The notes beneath the pieces were generated by a model. That model had not been told where the DNA came from. It searched no databases and saw nothing but the letters and a program-made list of their open reading frames with translations. This document shows, one piece after another, positions 19,032 to 28,430 of a DNA stretch of 64,000 nucleotides. Both the position numbers and the translations under genes were made by a program. Origin of the DNA: Nannocystis pusilla (GTDB taxonomy: Bacteria; Myxococcota_A; Polyangia; Nannocystales; Nannocystaceae). The stretch is taken from contig NZ_JAPNKE010000002.1 in NCBI RefSeq assembly GCF_026626665.1, positions 8,390,001 to 8,454,000 on the forward strand. Reading direction: 5' to 3'. Positions within the stretch are counted from its first letter, which is position 1. Each line of letters opens with the position of its first letter.

Positions 19032-19490
19032 GCTGTACTTGCGTGCACGCGAACCGAGATCCGCCGGTTCGCGTGCTGCTCTCGCTGCTCAAGAGCTGAG
19101 CTGTACTTGCGTCCACGCGAACCGAGATCCGCCCGTTCGCGTGCTGCGCTCGCTGCTCGCGGTCTCAGCTTCCCTCCGTGCATGCGAACCGGGACCCCCG
19201 GTTCGCATGCTGCGCTCGCTGCTCGAGGTCTCGCTGCCCCCGTGCATGCGAACCGGAATCCGCCGGTTCGCGTGCTTCGCTCGCTGCTCGAGGTCTCAGC
19301 TGCCCCCGTGCATGCGAACCGGAATCTGCCGGTTCGCGTGCTGCGCTCGCTGCTCGAGGTCTCAGCTGCCCCTCGTGCATGCGAACCGGAATCTGCCGGT
19401 TCGCATGCTGCGCTCGCTGCTCGCGGTCTGAGCTGCCCTCCGTGCATGCACCGGAATCCGTCGGTTCGCGGCTGCGCCTCGGGCCGGGAG
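19032..19490. repeat. Seven-copy 64-68 bp tandem array copied from the preceding gene end
   Basis: Units are marked by GCGAACC at 19049, 19117, 19184, 19248, 19314 and 19381, plus a decayed seventh near 19446. Each has an inverted repeat GCGAACCGG...CCGGTTCGC followed by CGCTCGCTGCTCGAGGTCT. The first unit still contains CTCTCGCTGCTCAAGAGCTG, identical to the 3' end of the upstream gene, so the array appears to have grown from that gene's terminal codons and stop. No plausible gene is inside. Confidence 0.85.
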
Positions 19491-19865
19491 TGCTGTGAAA
19501 CGCGCGCTGCGGGCCCGTATGACGGCGCATCTCTTCGCGGAGATCGCCTCTCGCGTGGCCTTCGGAGGCTCGCGCTCGCGCGGGGGCGCGGCTCGTGGCG
19601 CGCCCACGCGCACGCCGGCCTGCCTTTGCACCTGCAAGGATCGTCCGAGGCGCCGAGCGGAGATCGTCTCGCCGAGGTCTCGCGGGCGATGGTGCTGGCG
19701 CGTTGCGAGATCGCCTGTGAAGCGATCTCCGGTCGCGACAAACGGCACCGTCTCGGGAGGAGAGCGGTGCCGTCTGCGCTGGATGGGCCGAGGAAAAATA
19801 TCATCGGGGCGACAAAGGGCATCGTCTCCCGGAGGGAGAGCGATGCGCCTGGTCGCCGCGGATGG
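19491..19865. other. Intergenic region with three strong hairpins
   Basis: No gene seen. Hairpins: GAGATCGC/GCGATCTC at 19707-19729; ACGGCACCG...CGGTGCCGT at 19742-19773; GCATCG-t-CTCCC...GGGAG-a-GCGATGC at 19819-19846. The last two share layout (stem, one-base bulge, CTC/GAG inner stem) with a compensated C-G to T-A change, so they are related copies. They lie between convergent genes and may act as bidirectional terminators. Confidence 0.65.
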
Positions 19866-20321
19866 TTACGCGGAGAGGTGCGTCTTGAGGCTCGACAGGA
19901 TCGCCTCTTCGCGGGCGGCGATCGTGGTGTCGGCCGGGTCGCTGAGCTTGTCGCGGATCAGCGCCTCGAGGATCACCATGCGCTCCGGGTGCGGCGGCAG
20001 GTGCTGGGCGAGGCCCAGCTTGCGGCTGGCGAGCACCTTGAGGAAGGGTTCGATCTTGCGGATCTCCTGGGCGATCCGCATCGTCGCTTCTTTGCCCTCG
20101 CCTCGGCGGATTTGGAACTTCGGGGCGCAGCGTTCGACCGCTGCGACCAGGTCGCGGGCCAGGTCGACATCGACCTGATCTTCGACTCCGAAGCTTGCCA
20201 CGACGATGGGTCGGCTCTGCGCCTTCTTGTTCCCCTCGCCGGACCACCAGACGTTGTGCGCGATGGACAGGTAGGTCCTGCGCGACTCACCACATCGGAC
20301 TTTGTTTCTCCGCAGATACAT
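19866..20321 (-). pseudogene. Transposase N-terminal fragment (IS1634/IS4-like)
   Basis: 151 residues starting MYLRRNKVRCGESRRTYLSI and containing RPIVVASFGVED: the N-terminal strand pattern (MxLRxxK...YxxxxxxxW...RxxVxASxG) I associate with IS1634-type transposases. There is no DDE catalytic region; the frame simply stops at TAA, so this would be a truncated element. AGGAAGG, nine bases before the ATG, is a clear ribosome-binding site. A self-standing small protein is the alternative. Base composition just upstream is noticeably less GC-rich than the surroundings. Confidence 0.45.
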
Positions 20322-20624
20322 AGGGATAATCCTTCCTCAGGCAATCCAAGGTTGCGTGCGTGACCCCGGCATCAGGCCGGCACCGTTTTGGACGCAGTTG
20401 CCGGGCAAACCTTCAACCTTGTCCCCGTGGTCTGTGCCCCTGTTTGCCTGCATCCCAAGGCCCCCTGTGCCCACGAACACAAGGCTAGCGTTTGCGCCAG
20501 AGGGTCGCCAGAGATTTCCGACTGCTGCAGCCAATTGCTCAATTTCTTTGGGTTTTTTCACGCGTTTCGGGGCCGTGCGCGACTCCCGCGGCGCCTGATA
20601 CCTGGGCCCACACGGCCAGTGGCT
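20322..20624. other. Lower-GC, foreign-looking intergenic segment
   Basis: No convincing gene. Bases 20330-20565 are clearly less GC-rich than the rest of the window and include GGGTTTTTTC near 20550. A 74-codon reading frame on the minus strand (MKKPKEIEQLAAAVGN...) precedes the transposase-like fragment but has no recognisable domain. It probably belongs to the same imported element. Confidence 0.5.
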
Positions 20625-22015
<1,391 letters not shown>

Positions 22016-22079
22016 GGCGGCCGGGAGCGTAGAACCCCTGGCCCGTGGTTCGCAAGTGCGGTACAGCGACGCCGCGAGC

Positions 22080-22856
22080 ATGACCGCCGCCTACGACCCG
22101 CCTGGCCGCGCCCCGAATCCGGGCGGGCCGTCGCTCCCGACCGCGCCGCCGACCTGGCTGCCGATCCACGAGCGCTTCGTCTCGCTGCAGGGTGAGGGCA
22201 CGCTCGTCGGCGTCCCGAGCTCGTTCGTCCGCGTGTCCGGCTGCAACCTCCGCTGCGCGTGGTGCGACTCCCCGGCGACCTCCTGGGCGCCCTCGGGCCG
22301 CCGCACCGACCTGGCCGAGCTGGTCGCCTTCTGCGCCGCGGGGCCGCGTCACGTCGTCCTCACCGGCGGCGAGCCGCTGCTGTTCGCCGGGATCGCCGCG
22401 CTCAGCCGCCGGCTGCAGGCGGCCGGGCATCACATCACCGTCGAGACCGCCGGCACCGTGTGGCTCGAGGGGCTCGCGTGCGACCTGCTGTCGGTGAGCC
22501 CGAAGCTGCGCCACAGCACGCCGTGGCAGCGCGACCCGGCGCAGGCCGAGCGGCACGAGCGCGCGCGGCTCGACCTGCCGGTGCTCGCGCGGCTGCTGGC
22601 GAGCTTCCCGTGGCAGCTCAAGTTCGTCGTCCGCGCCGACGCCGGCGCCGCCGACGTCGCCGAGGTCGAGGCGCTGCTGCGCGAGCTCGCGGTGCCCGAC
22701 GACCAGCGCAGCCGGGTGCTGCTGATGCCCGAGTGCACCGACAGCGAGGCCCTGGGCGCGGCCTATCGCGCGCTCATGCCGATCTGCGTCGAGCGCGGGT
22801 TTCGCCTCGGCGAGCGGCTCCACATCCACATGTTCGGTCACACGCCCGGCACCTGA
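22080..22856 (+). CDS. queE: 7-carboxy-7-deazaguanine synthase
   Basis: 258 residues. Radical SAM enzyme that contracts 6-carboxy-tetrahydropterin to 7-carboxy-7-deazaguanine in queuosine biosynthesis. FVSLQGEGTLVGVPSSFVRV and SGCNLRCAWCD give the CxxxCxxC 4Fe-4S site (Cys55, Cys59, Cys62); HVVLTGGEPLL is the glycine-rich SAM region. The C-terminal FRLGERLHIHMFG is typical. ATG at 22080 gives a short Pro-rich leader before the domain. First gene of a same-strand run continuing to the tRNA at 26453. Confidence 0.92.
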   Translation: MTAAYDPPGRAPNPGGPSLPTAPPTWLPIHERFVSLQGEGTLVGVPSSFVRVSGCNLRCAWCDSPATSWAPSGRRTDLAELVAFCAAGPRHVVLTGGEPLLFAGIAALSRRLQAAGHHITVETAGTVWLEGLACDLLSVSPKLRHSTPWQRDPAQAERHERARLDLPVLARLLASFPWQLKFVVRADAGAADVAEVEALLRELAVPDDQRSRVLLMPECTDSEALGAAYRALMPICVERGFRLGERLHIHMFGHTPGT

Positions 22857-22888
22857 GCTCGCGCCGCGCGGAGGAGTAAAACAAGGCC

Positions 22889-23329
22889 GTGCTCTACTCC
22901 TGGCTCAAGGCGTTCCACATCATCGGCTTCGTCGCGTGGTTCGCCGGGCTCTTCTACATCTTCCGGCTGTACGTCTATCACGTGGAGAACCGCGACAAGC
23001 CGGAGATCGTCCAGCTGCTCACCGTCATGGAGCGGCGGCTGTACCGCGGGATCTGCTGGCCCGCGATGATCTTCACCGCGGCCTTCGGGATCGCGCTGTT
23101 CGTGCAGATGCCCGGCTTCTACATGGCGCAGGGGTGGTTCCACGCCAAGCTGCTCGGGCTCGTGCTGCTGATCGGTTACCACCTGTACTGCGGCAAGGTC
23201 CGCAAGGACCTCGCGGCCGGGCGCTGCGACCTGACCTCGCGGCAATGTCGGCTGCTCAACGAGGTGCCGCTCGTGCCGCTGTTCCTCATCGTCATCATGG
23301 TCGTCGTGAAGCCGCACTTCGGCGGCTGA
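22889..23329 (+). CDS. hemJ: Protoporphyrinogen IX oxidase HemJ
   Basis: 146 residues with four membrane helices. Oxidises protoporphyrinogen IX to protoporphyrin IX in haem synthesis. Family signatures: WLKAFHIIGFVAWFAGLFYI with conserved His10, RLYVYHVEN, GWFHAKLLGLVLLIGYH, and the ending VVVKPHFGG. The start is GTG at 22889, fixed by a strong GGAGGAG 12 bases upstream and by family length (about 140-150). Lies 32 bases after queE. Confidence 0.93.
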   Translation: MLYSWLKAFHIIGFVAWFAGLFYIFRLYVYHVENRDKPEIVQLLTVMERRLYRGICWPAMIFTAAFGIALFVQMPGFYMAQGWFHAKLLGLVLLIGYHLYCGKVRKDLAAGRCDLTSRQCRLLNEVPLVPLFLIVIMVVVKPHFGG

Positions 23330-23415
23330 GCGCGGCTGCTCGGCGGTCCGGCCGGCTGTTCGCGGCCGCGCGCGGCCGTACGACGCGGCCCCGGATTTTT
23401 GCTATCCTGCCGAGG

Positions 23416-24171
23416 ATGGTCTCGCGGTCCCGCTGCGCGTCCTGCCTGCTGGCGCTGGCGGCGTGCGCGTGGCTGCCCGGCTGTGACGACGCCGACGCGT
23501 CGTGCGCCGCGCTCGCCGACGAGGGCCTGCTGGTCACCGCGTACATCGACCACAACGGCAAGCAGGCGCGCACCGAGATCGAGGTGCGGCGCGTCGACGA
23601 CGACGCCGGGCTGTCGCTGGCGCTGTGCAAGCGCAGCTCGCTCAGCGTCGACGGGACCGCGGCCACGCGCGTGCGCCGGCCCAGCGGCTCCTACGTGTAC
23701 AAGGTCGACGGCTTCGACATGGCCAAGGACGGCGGCACGGTGACGCACGAGCTGCGGCTCGTCGACGACGACTACGAGGCGACCTACCGCGTCTCGGTCG
23801 ACGCGCCGGCGTTCGAGATCACCGCGCCCAAGGCGGGCGCCAAGCTGCCGCGCACGCAGGCGTTCGACGTCGCGTGGACGCCGGCGCGGACCGACGCGAC
23901 GATCCTCGCGCGCATCGACGACGCCATCGACGGCATCGCCTGCCTGGCCGAGCCGATCGTGCTCGAGCTGCCGGACGAGGGCGCGGCGCAGGTGGCCCAG
24001 GGGCAGCTCAAGACCGGGCTGACCCGGCCCGAGCCGTGCAGCGCGACGCTCCGCCTGTCGCGCGTGGCCACCGGCGCGCTCGAGCCCGCGAGCGGCGCCT
24101 CCCGACTCCACGCCGACAGCCGCGCCTCCGTCGCTACCTGGCGCGAGCTCAAGTTCACGTCTGACCCTTGA
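23416..24171 (+). CDS. Predicted lipoprotein, function unknown
   Basis: 251 residues from ATG 23416: a signal peptide ending LAACAWLPGC (Cys23) followed by an acidic DDADASCAALADEG. The body has beta-rich features (ARTEIEVRRVDDDAGLSLALCKRSSLSVDG, FEITAPKAGAKLPRTQAFDVAWTP); the last segment looks like an Ig-like or fibronectin-like strand pattern common in myxobacterial surface lipoproteins. No enzymatic motif. The small membrane gene follows 8 bases later. Confidence 0.72.
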   Translation: MVSRSRCASCLLALAACAWLPGCDDADASCAALADEGLLVTAYIDHNGKQARTEIEVRRVDDDAGLSLALCKRSSLSVDGTAATRVRRPSGSYVYKVDGFDMAKDGGTVTHELRLVDDDYEATYRVSVDAPAFEITAPKAGAKLPRTQAFDVAWTPARTDATILARIDDAIDGIACLAEPIVLELPDEGAAQVAQGQLKTGLTRPEPCSATLRLSRVATGALEPASGASRLHADSRASVATWRELKFTSDP

Positions 24172-24179
24172 GACATCCC

Positions 24180-24503
24180 ATGAAACTGCCATCCAGAGGC
24201 GTCCTCATCCGGATCTGCATCTACGTCCCGCTGCTCGCCTTCTTCGGCTGGCAGGCCTGCGAGAAGTACAAGGCCGAGCAAGCGGCGGAGAAGGCCGCGC
24301 CGGAGATCGAGGGCCGCAAGCACACCTTCACGCTGCCCGACGGCAAGTCGGTCGAGGTCGTCGAGATCTCCGAGGACCAGGCGCGACAGATGGGGTTCGA
24401 CCCCAGCAAGAGCGGGCCGCCGAGCAAGGCCGAAGCGCCCGCGCCCGCGCCCGCCGCGGAGGAGTCCAAATCGCCCCCGCCGGCCCCCGCCCCGGCGAAT
24501 TGA
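24180..24503 (+). CDS. Small membrane-anchored protein
   Basis: 107 residues: one N-terminal membrane helix (RICIYVPLLAFFGWQAC), a charged segment KYKAEQAAEKAAPEIEG, a short folded-looking part HTFTLPDGKSVEVVEISEDQARQMGF, and a Pro/Ala/Ser tail. The TLPDGKSVEVVEIS phrase suggests a small beta-hairpin, but no family is recognised. ATG at 24180 is preferred; a TTG at 24168 overlapping the previous stop would add four residues. Same operon as its neighbours by spacing. Confidence 0.7.
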   Translation: MKLPSRGVLIRICIYVPLLAFFGWQACEKYKAEQAAEKAAPEIEGRKHTFTLPDGKSVEVVEISEDQARQMGFDPSKSGPPSKAEAPAPAPAAEESKSPPPAPAPAN

Positions 24504-24537
24504 CCGGATCTGCGCGATCGCGTAACCCTCACGGGCC

Positions 24538-24857
24538 ATGGAGCAGAAGGACTTCTTCAAGCGGTCGGCCAAGGCGCTCGAGCACATCGACGCCGGCCTC
24601 GGCGGGCTCGAGCTCGAGGAGCTCGACGTCCAGCTCGCCGGCGACGTGCTCACGCTCTCGTTCAAGGACGGCGCGCGCTTCGTCATCAACGCCCACAGCG
24701 CGGCCGGGCAGATCTGGATGGCCGCCGGCACCACCGCGTGGCACTTCGACTTCGTGCCCGAGCAGGGCCAGTGGATCGCGCGCAAGTCCGACGAGGAATT
24801 GATGGCGACCGTCGCGCGGGTGGTCGGCGCCAAGCTCGGGACCGAGGTGTCCCTTGA
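24538..24857 (+). CDS. cyaY: Frataxin-like iron donor protein
   Basis: Bacterial frataxin, an iron-binding regulator of Fe-S cluster assembly. The N-terminal helix is acidic (LEHIDAGLGGLELEELDVQLAGD); the beta-sheet carries VLTLSFKDGARFVINAHSAAGQIWMAAGTTAWHFDF, very like E. coli CyaY. As sequenced the frame reads through to 24996 with a nonsense Arg-rich tail overlapping the next gene. One C added to the CCC at 24851 gives GTEVSP and a TGA at 24855-24857, making about 106 residues, the family norm. ATG at 24538. Confidence 0.85.
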
Positions 24858-24869
24858 CCAGGTGATCGC

Positions 24870-25691
24870 GTGCGCGAGGTCCGACCTTCCTCGGCGGCTC
24901 TGGGCCTCTTCGCGGCGCTCGCGGCCGCGTGCTCGCAGATCACCTCGGAGACCGAGCTCCGCACCACCGTCCGCCCCGACGCCAGGCCGCAGGTGAGCGA
25001 GACGAAGGTGGTGGCGATCGCAGTCGAGGCGCGCTGGTCGCAGCGCGGGGGCAACCTCGAGGTCGAGCTCCGCGAGCTCCGCTCGTGCCAGACGGTGGCG
25101 CACCTGCCCGCGCGGCAAGAGGAGCGGATCGTCCGCAAGCCCGACGCGATGATCTACTTCGAGTACGGGCTGGCCGCGGTGGCGCTCGGGGTGTCGGCGC
25201 TGGCGTTCGCGCGGCCCGAGCTGTTCGCGGCCGAGGCGGCGTACGACGCGGAGCGCATGCAGTACGTCCGCGATCCGAAGACGGGACGTCGCGTCGGCGG
25301 GGTGTTCACGGCGGTCGGCCTGGGGCTGTTGACCGCGGGCATCGTCGACAGCGTGCGCGCGCGCGACCAGGTTCGGGTCAGCGACACCGTGGCGCTGCGC
25401 GAGGGGCCGGTGCAGCCGTGCGACCCGCCCTCCGGGCCGGCCAGCGGTCGCGCGGTCGAGCTGGTGCTCGGCGACCGCGTGCTCGCCGGCAACGCCGACG
25501 CGGAGGGCCGCGTGCGCTTCACGTTGCCGGCCGAGAGCGAGATGTCTCCGGAGACAGATGCTTCTCCGAGAGCGCTGGCGGCGACGCTGCGGGTCGGCTT
25601 CGCGGGGGCGCTGCCGATCTCGCTGGTCGCTCCGTACGCGCACACTGCGGACGCGCCGCACACGGGCACGGCCCGGTCGGGGGCGCAGTGA
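24870..25691 (+). CDS. Predicted lipoprotein with one or two membrane helices
   Basis: 273 residues from the GTG at 24870. SAALGLFAALAAACS is a lipoprotein signal, Cys21. Two further hydrophobic stretches lie near residues 96-113 (YGLAAVALGVSALAFA) and 143-160 (VGGVFTAVGLGLLTAGIVD). The C-terminal third has AEGRVRFTLPAESEM. This layout, a beta domain with two internal hydrophobic helices, is common in uncharacterised myxobacterial lipoproteins; function unknown. Once cyaY is corrected the gap to it is 12 bases, so they are likely co-transcribed. Confidence 0.72.
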   Translation: MREVRPSSAALGLFAALAAACSQITSETELRTTVRPDARPQVSETKVVAIAVEARWSQRGGNLEVELRELRSCQTVAHLPARQEERIVRKPDAMIYFEYGLAAVALGVSALAFARPELFAAEAAYDAERMQYVRDPKTGRRVGGVFTAVGLGLLTAGIVDSVRARDQVRVSDTVALREGPVQPCDPPSGPASGRAVELVLGDRVLAGNADAEGRVRFTLPAESEMSPETDASPRALAATLRVGFAGALPISLVAPYAHTADAPHTGTARSGAQ

Positions 25692-25920
25692 CGGCTGCGA
25701 GGCGCGAGCTCCCGACGGGAACAGCCCGGCGATGGATCGGTGCGAGCGGCAGGTGGCGGACGGCGCCGGCGCATCATGCTGGGATGAGCGAGGACGAGTT
25801 CGCTGCGTCGAGCTGTGCTGCGAGCGAGGTGTCGATGACGGCGGCGCACGATGCTCGAATCGGCGGGGGTGAGGACGAGGGCGCCGAGCGCTGCATTGAT
25901 TTGCTGCGAGCGAGGTGGCG
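25692..25920. other. Intergenic segment with a duplicated folK leader
   Basis: No gene supported. CTGCGAGCGAGGTGTCGATG followed by ACGGCGGCG at about 25828-25856 nearly repeats the bases immediately before and at the folK start (CTGCGAGCGAGGTGGCGATG). A local duplication seems to have copied the ribosome-binding site and start codon without the gene. Confidence 0.55.
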
Positions 25921-26439
25921 ATGACGGCGCTGGCGTATGTCGGGCTCGGCAGCAACCTCGGCGACCGGCTGGCGACGCTGCGCGCGGCCATCGAGGAGCT
26001 GCGCGCGGGGGCGATTCCGGCGACCGAGCTGCTGCGTTGCTCGCCGGTGTTCGAGACGCGGCCGCTCGGGCCGTCGCTGCACCCGTTCCTCAACGCGGCG
26101 GTCGAGCTGCGGACGGAGCTGGCGCCGGAGGACCTGCTGACCGAGCTGCTCGCGCTCGAGGCGCGACACGGGCGGACCCGGCGCGAGCGCTGGGAGGCGC
26201 GCACGCTCGACCTCGACCTGCTGGTCATGACCGAGGACGGCCGCTCGCGGCAGGTCGACACCGACCGGCTCGTGCTGCCCCACCCGGAGCTGGCCCGCCG
26301 GGACTTCGTGCTGGCCCCGCTGGCGGCGCTGCGCCCGGACCTGCGCCCAGGAGGCGGCGCCACGGCGGCCGAGCTGCTGGCCGCGCTCCCCCCTGCCGAC
26401 CGCACGATCCTCGCGCACGACGGCCCGCCGCTGTGCTAG
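25921..26439 (+). CDS. folK: Hydroxymethyldihydropteridine pyrophosphokinase
   Basis: 172 residues from ATG 25921. Transfers pyrophosphate from ATP to 6-hydroxymethyl-dihydropterin in folate synthesis. Signatures: YVGLGSNLGDR at the N-terminus, SPVFETRPLG, FLNAAVEL, RWEARTLDLDLL (metal-binding Asp pair) and LVLPHPELARRDFVLAPLA. Length is normal. GAGCGAGG lies five bases before the ATG; a GTG at 25915 is possible. The tRNA-Val gene follows 13 bases after the stop. Confidence 0.94.
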   Translation: MTALAYVGLGSNLGDRLATLRAAIEELRAGAIPATELLRCSPVFETRPLGPSLHPFLNAAVELRTELAPEDLLTELLALEARHGRTRRERWEARTLDLDLLVMTEDGRSRQVDTDRLVLPHPELARRDFVLAPLAALRPDLRPGGGATAAELLAALPPADRTILAHDGPPLC

Positions 26440-26452
26440 CTTCCCGGCGCCC

Positions 26453-26524
26453 AGGCGGATAGCTCAGCGGTAGAGCGGCGCCCTTACAAGGCGCGGGTCG
26501 CAGGTTCGATCCCTGTTCCGCCTA
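26453..26524 (+). tRNA. tRNA-Val (anticodon TAC)
   Basis: Complete cloverleaf: acceptor AGGCGGA pairs perfectly with TCCGCCT (26517-26523); D-arm GCTC-AGCGGTA-GAGC; anticodon stem GCGCC/GGCGC with loop CTTACAA, giving anticodon TAC (valine); T-arm GCAGG-TTCGATC-CCTGT; discriminator A. CCA is not encoded. It follows folK closely and is followed by a hairpin. Confidence 0.95.
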
Positions 26525-26533
26525 TGACAGCAA

Positions 26534-26568
26534 GAAGGGGTCGAGCGCGCGGATGCCTCGGCCCCTTC
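26534..26568 (+). terminator. Hairpin terminator after tRNA-Val
   Basis: GAAGGGGTCGAG (26534-26545) pairs with CTCGGCCCCTTC (26557-26568), a 12-bp stem with one G-T pair and an 11-base loop, 10 bases after the tRNA. The T-tract is weak (TCGTT), so efficiency is uncertain. Confidence 0.65.
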
Positions 26569-26922
26569 TCGTTGCCCGCACGAACTCAAGCGTCCATGCG
26601 CCTGTCCCTCGGGACAGCTCTGCTGTCCACACGCAGGACGAGAGCGCTCCAAAATGTCCTTCGGGACATTTCATGCATTCGCCGGCGAAGCGCGAGCGCG
26701 TGTCTGGCGAGCTCGCGGGGCCCGGCGGCTGCGTTCACTCTTAGTTCGAGAACCGCCGATTGGCGACGCCAGGTCGAGCGCGAGGTCGCTTCATCGATGT
26801 TCCATCGGACATGTTTTATATGACATGTCTCTGGAGGCAGACGATACGGCGCCCCTGTCCTGCTCCCCATCGGACATGTCCTTCTGGACAAGTTTCTTCG
26901 GGGCATACCGCGAACAACGGCA
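26569..26922. repeat. Intergenic cluster of dispersed CATG hairpins
   Basis: No gene seen. Elements: GGACAG-ctctg-CTGTCC near 26609; AAATGTCC-ttcg-GGACATTT (26652-26671, perfect 8-bp stem); an AT-centred palindrome starting GGACATGTTTTATATGACAT at 26807; and ATGTCC-ttct-GGACA at 26876-26890. This is the densest collection of the hairpin family outside arrays. Confidence 0.75.
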
Positions 26923-26949
26923 GAGGCCGAGCGCGCGGCGCTCGGCCTC
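26923..26949 (-). terminator. Strong hairpin after the threonine-rich lipoprotein gene
   Basis: GAGGCCGAGCGC (26923-26934) and GCGCTCGGCCTC (26938-26949) form a perfect 12-bp stem with a 3-base loop, 24 bases past the stop of the minus-strand gene. Read on that strand it is followed by TGCCGTTGTTCG, only mildly T-rich. Confidence 0.7.
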
Positions 26950-26973
26950 CGGTTTCAGCTCTCGAACCTGGCC

Positions 26974-28276
26974 TTACGGGCAGGGGAAGATCGCGTCGAG
27001 GGCGGCGATGCCCTTGGCGACATCCTCGGGGGCGGGGCTCTCGCGCTCCACAGGCCGGTGAGGTCGGCGGCGGCGGCGGCGTCGCGCTCCGTGGCCTCGC
27101 GGTCGAGGACGGGGCCGGCGACCTGCAGGAAGGCCCACAGCACGTTCGTCTCGGCGCTGCTGCACGCGGCGTCGATGTACTGCTGCATGTGGTCGCGGAC
27201 GATCACGGCGTAGCCGCGGTGGAGGCCCTGGTCGAGCTGCTCCCAGCCCTGCTCGAACAGGTCCTGCTGGTCGGCGGACGCTCGTCGAGCAGCGGGTAGT
27301 TGCCCATGTCCTGGGCGATGTCACGCCAGCAGCGGTTGGCCATGATGCCGTCGTGGATGCGCTCGTGGGCGTTGGCGCTGAGCGCGTTGACCTCGGCGCC
27401 GATGCCGATCGGGGCGTCGATCGCCTCGCCGCCGGTGTAGTAGGCCCAGGCCGAGTCGCAGTCCTTCGGCGCGACCGTGGCGCAGGTGTTGGCCTCCTTG
27501 TACACCGAGAGGTAGAGGAACCAGAGCAGGCCGCCGTGGATGCGGGCGGCGTGGATGTTGGCATCGCCCTCGCCGGCCTGACCGGCGGCGAACGCCTCGT
27601 CGACGAGCGGCTTCATCCCGGCCGGGCCGACGCAGCGCTCGGGGTACTTGGCGGCCAGCGCCTCGACGGTGCACTGCTTGTCGGCGTCGACCTGCGGGTC
27701 CCACTCGGCTTCGGGGATCGCGGGGTAGTGCAGGTCCTCGCGGCGGACGAGGCGCGACTCGAGGCCCTCGGGCAGGACGTACTCGTTGCGCGCGGCGGTG
27801 AAGTCGTCGGCGGTCGGGTCGGCCTTGCGCCACAGCAGGTCGGCGATGTTCTCGTAAGCGACGATGCGGGCGATGGTGCTCGGCGGGCTGTCGACGAGGG
27901 TGTACGGGCCCATGTCGGACACGCAAGCCGGCCACTCGTCGTCGGCCGAGTTGTTCTCGCGCGGCTGGTAGTCGGTGGCGAGCGGCTCACAGCCGGACTC
28001 GTCGATGCCGGGGATGTCGATGCCCTCGCAGGCACCTTGCGTGGTGGTGCCCGGGTCGGTCGTCCCCGTGGGCTCGTCGGTCGTCCCGGTCGGCGTGTCG
28101 GTCGTCCCGGTCGGGACGTCCGTCGTGGCCGTCGTGTCGGTCCCGTCAGTCCCGTCGGTCGTGTCCGTGGTGGTCTGGTCGGTCGTCGGGGCAGTCGTAG
28201 GCGAATCGGTGGTGCCCGGTCCTCGGCCGGACAGGCGGTGAGCGCCACCAGAGCGGTGCAAAGGGCTACTTCTCAT
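26974..28276 (-). CDS. Threonine-rich-linker lipoprotein, several frame breaks
   Basis: About 434 residues after repair. Leader MRSSP then CTALVALTACPAEDR (lipobox LTAC) sits across two breaks near 28258 and 28214. A repetitive Thr/Asp/Gly/Pro linker (DTTDGTDGTDTT, TPTGTTDEPTGTTD) of the kind typical of Nannocystaceae surface lipoproteins follows. The domain after it has ACVSDMGPYTLVDSPPSTIA and NANAHERIHDG-like SANAHERIHDGIMANRCW. Breaks near 27285 and 27050 rejoin to DQQDLFEQGWEQLDQGLHRG and ERESPAPEDVAKGIAALDA, ending at 26974. Function unknown. A 12-bp palindrome lies about 85 bases upstream. Confidence 0.7.
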
Positions 28277-28360
28277 GGGAAAACTCTCGGTGTGGGTTAC
28301 CCGCGACGGTATCCACGCCGGTACCCTCGGCCTACGGCATTTCCCCGCGGTCGCCTTTCA

Positions 28361-28372
28361 GGTGGATCCACC
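28361..28372. promoter_or_regulatory. Palindrome upstream of the threonine-rich lipoprotein
   Basis: GGTGGATCCACC, a perfect 12-bp dyad. The identical palindrome with matching flanks (CA before, CG after) occurs at 34020-34031 upstream of the TonB receptor. A possible shared operator; its 10-bp core also occurs once inside a coding region near 4683, so chance is not excluded. Confidence 0.4.
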
Positions 28373-28430
28373 CGGCGCAGAATCGCCCTGGGTGGCCCCC
28401 ACGATCGGCCCAGCACCTGCCCGAATGGTC

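Noticed and set aside
19032..19490. CRISPR array
   Set aside because: Repeats are contiguous with no unique spacers, drift progressively, and no cas gene is present anywhere in the window.
20337..20561. 74-codon minus-strand gene before the transposase fragment
   Set aside because: No domain, no clear ribosome-binding site, and it ends just before the fragment; kept only as a note in the low-GC region.
26807..26831. Binding site of a known regulator because RRRCATGYYY resembles textbook dyads such as eukaryotic p53 half-sites
   Set aside because: Resemblance is coincidental; no bacterial homologue is implied and the motif is far more abundant than a specific operator would be.
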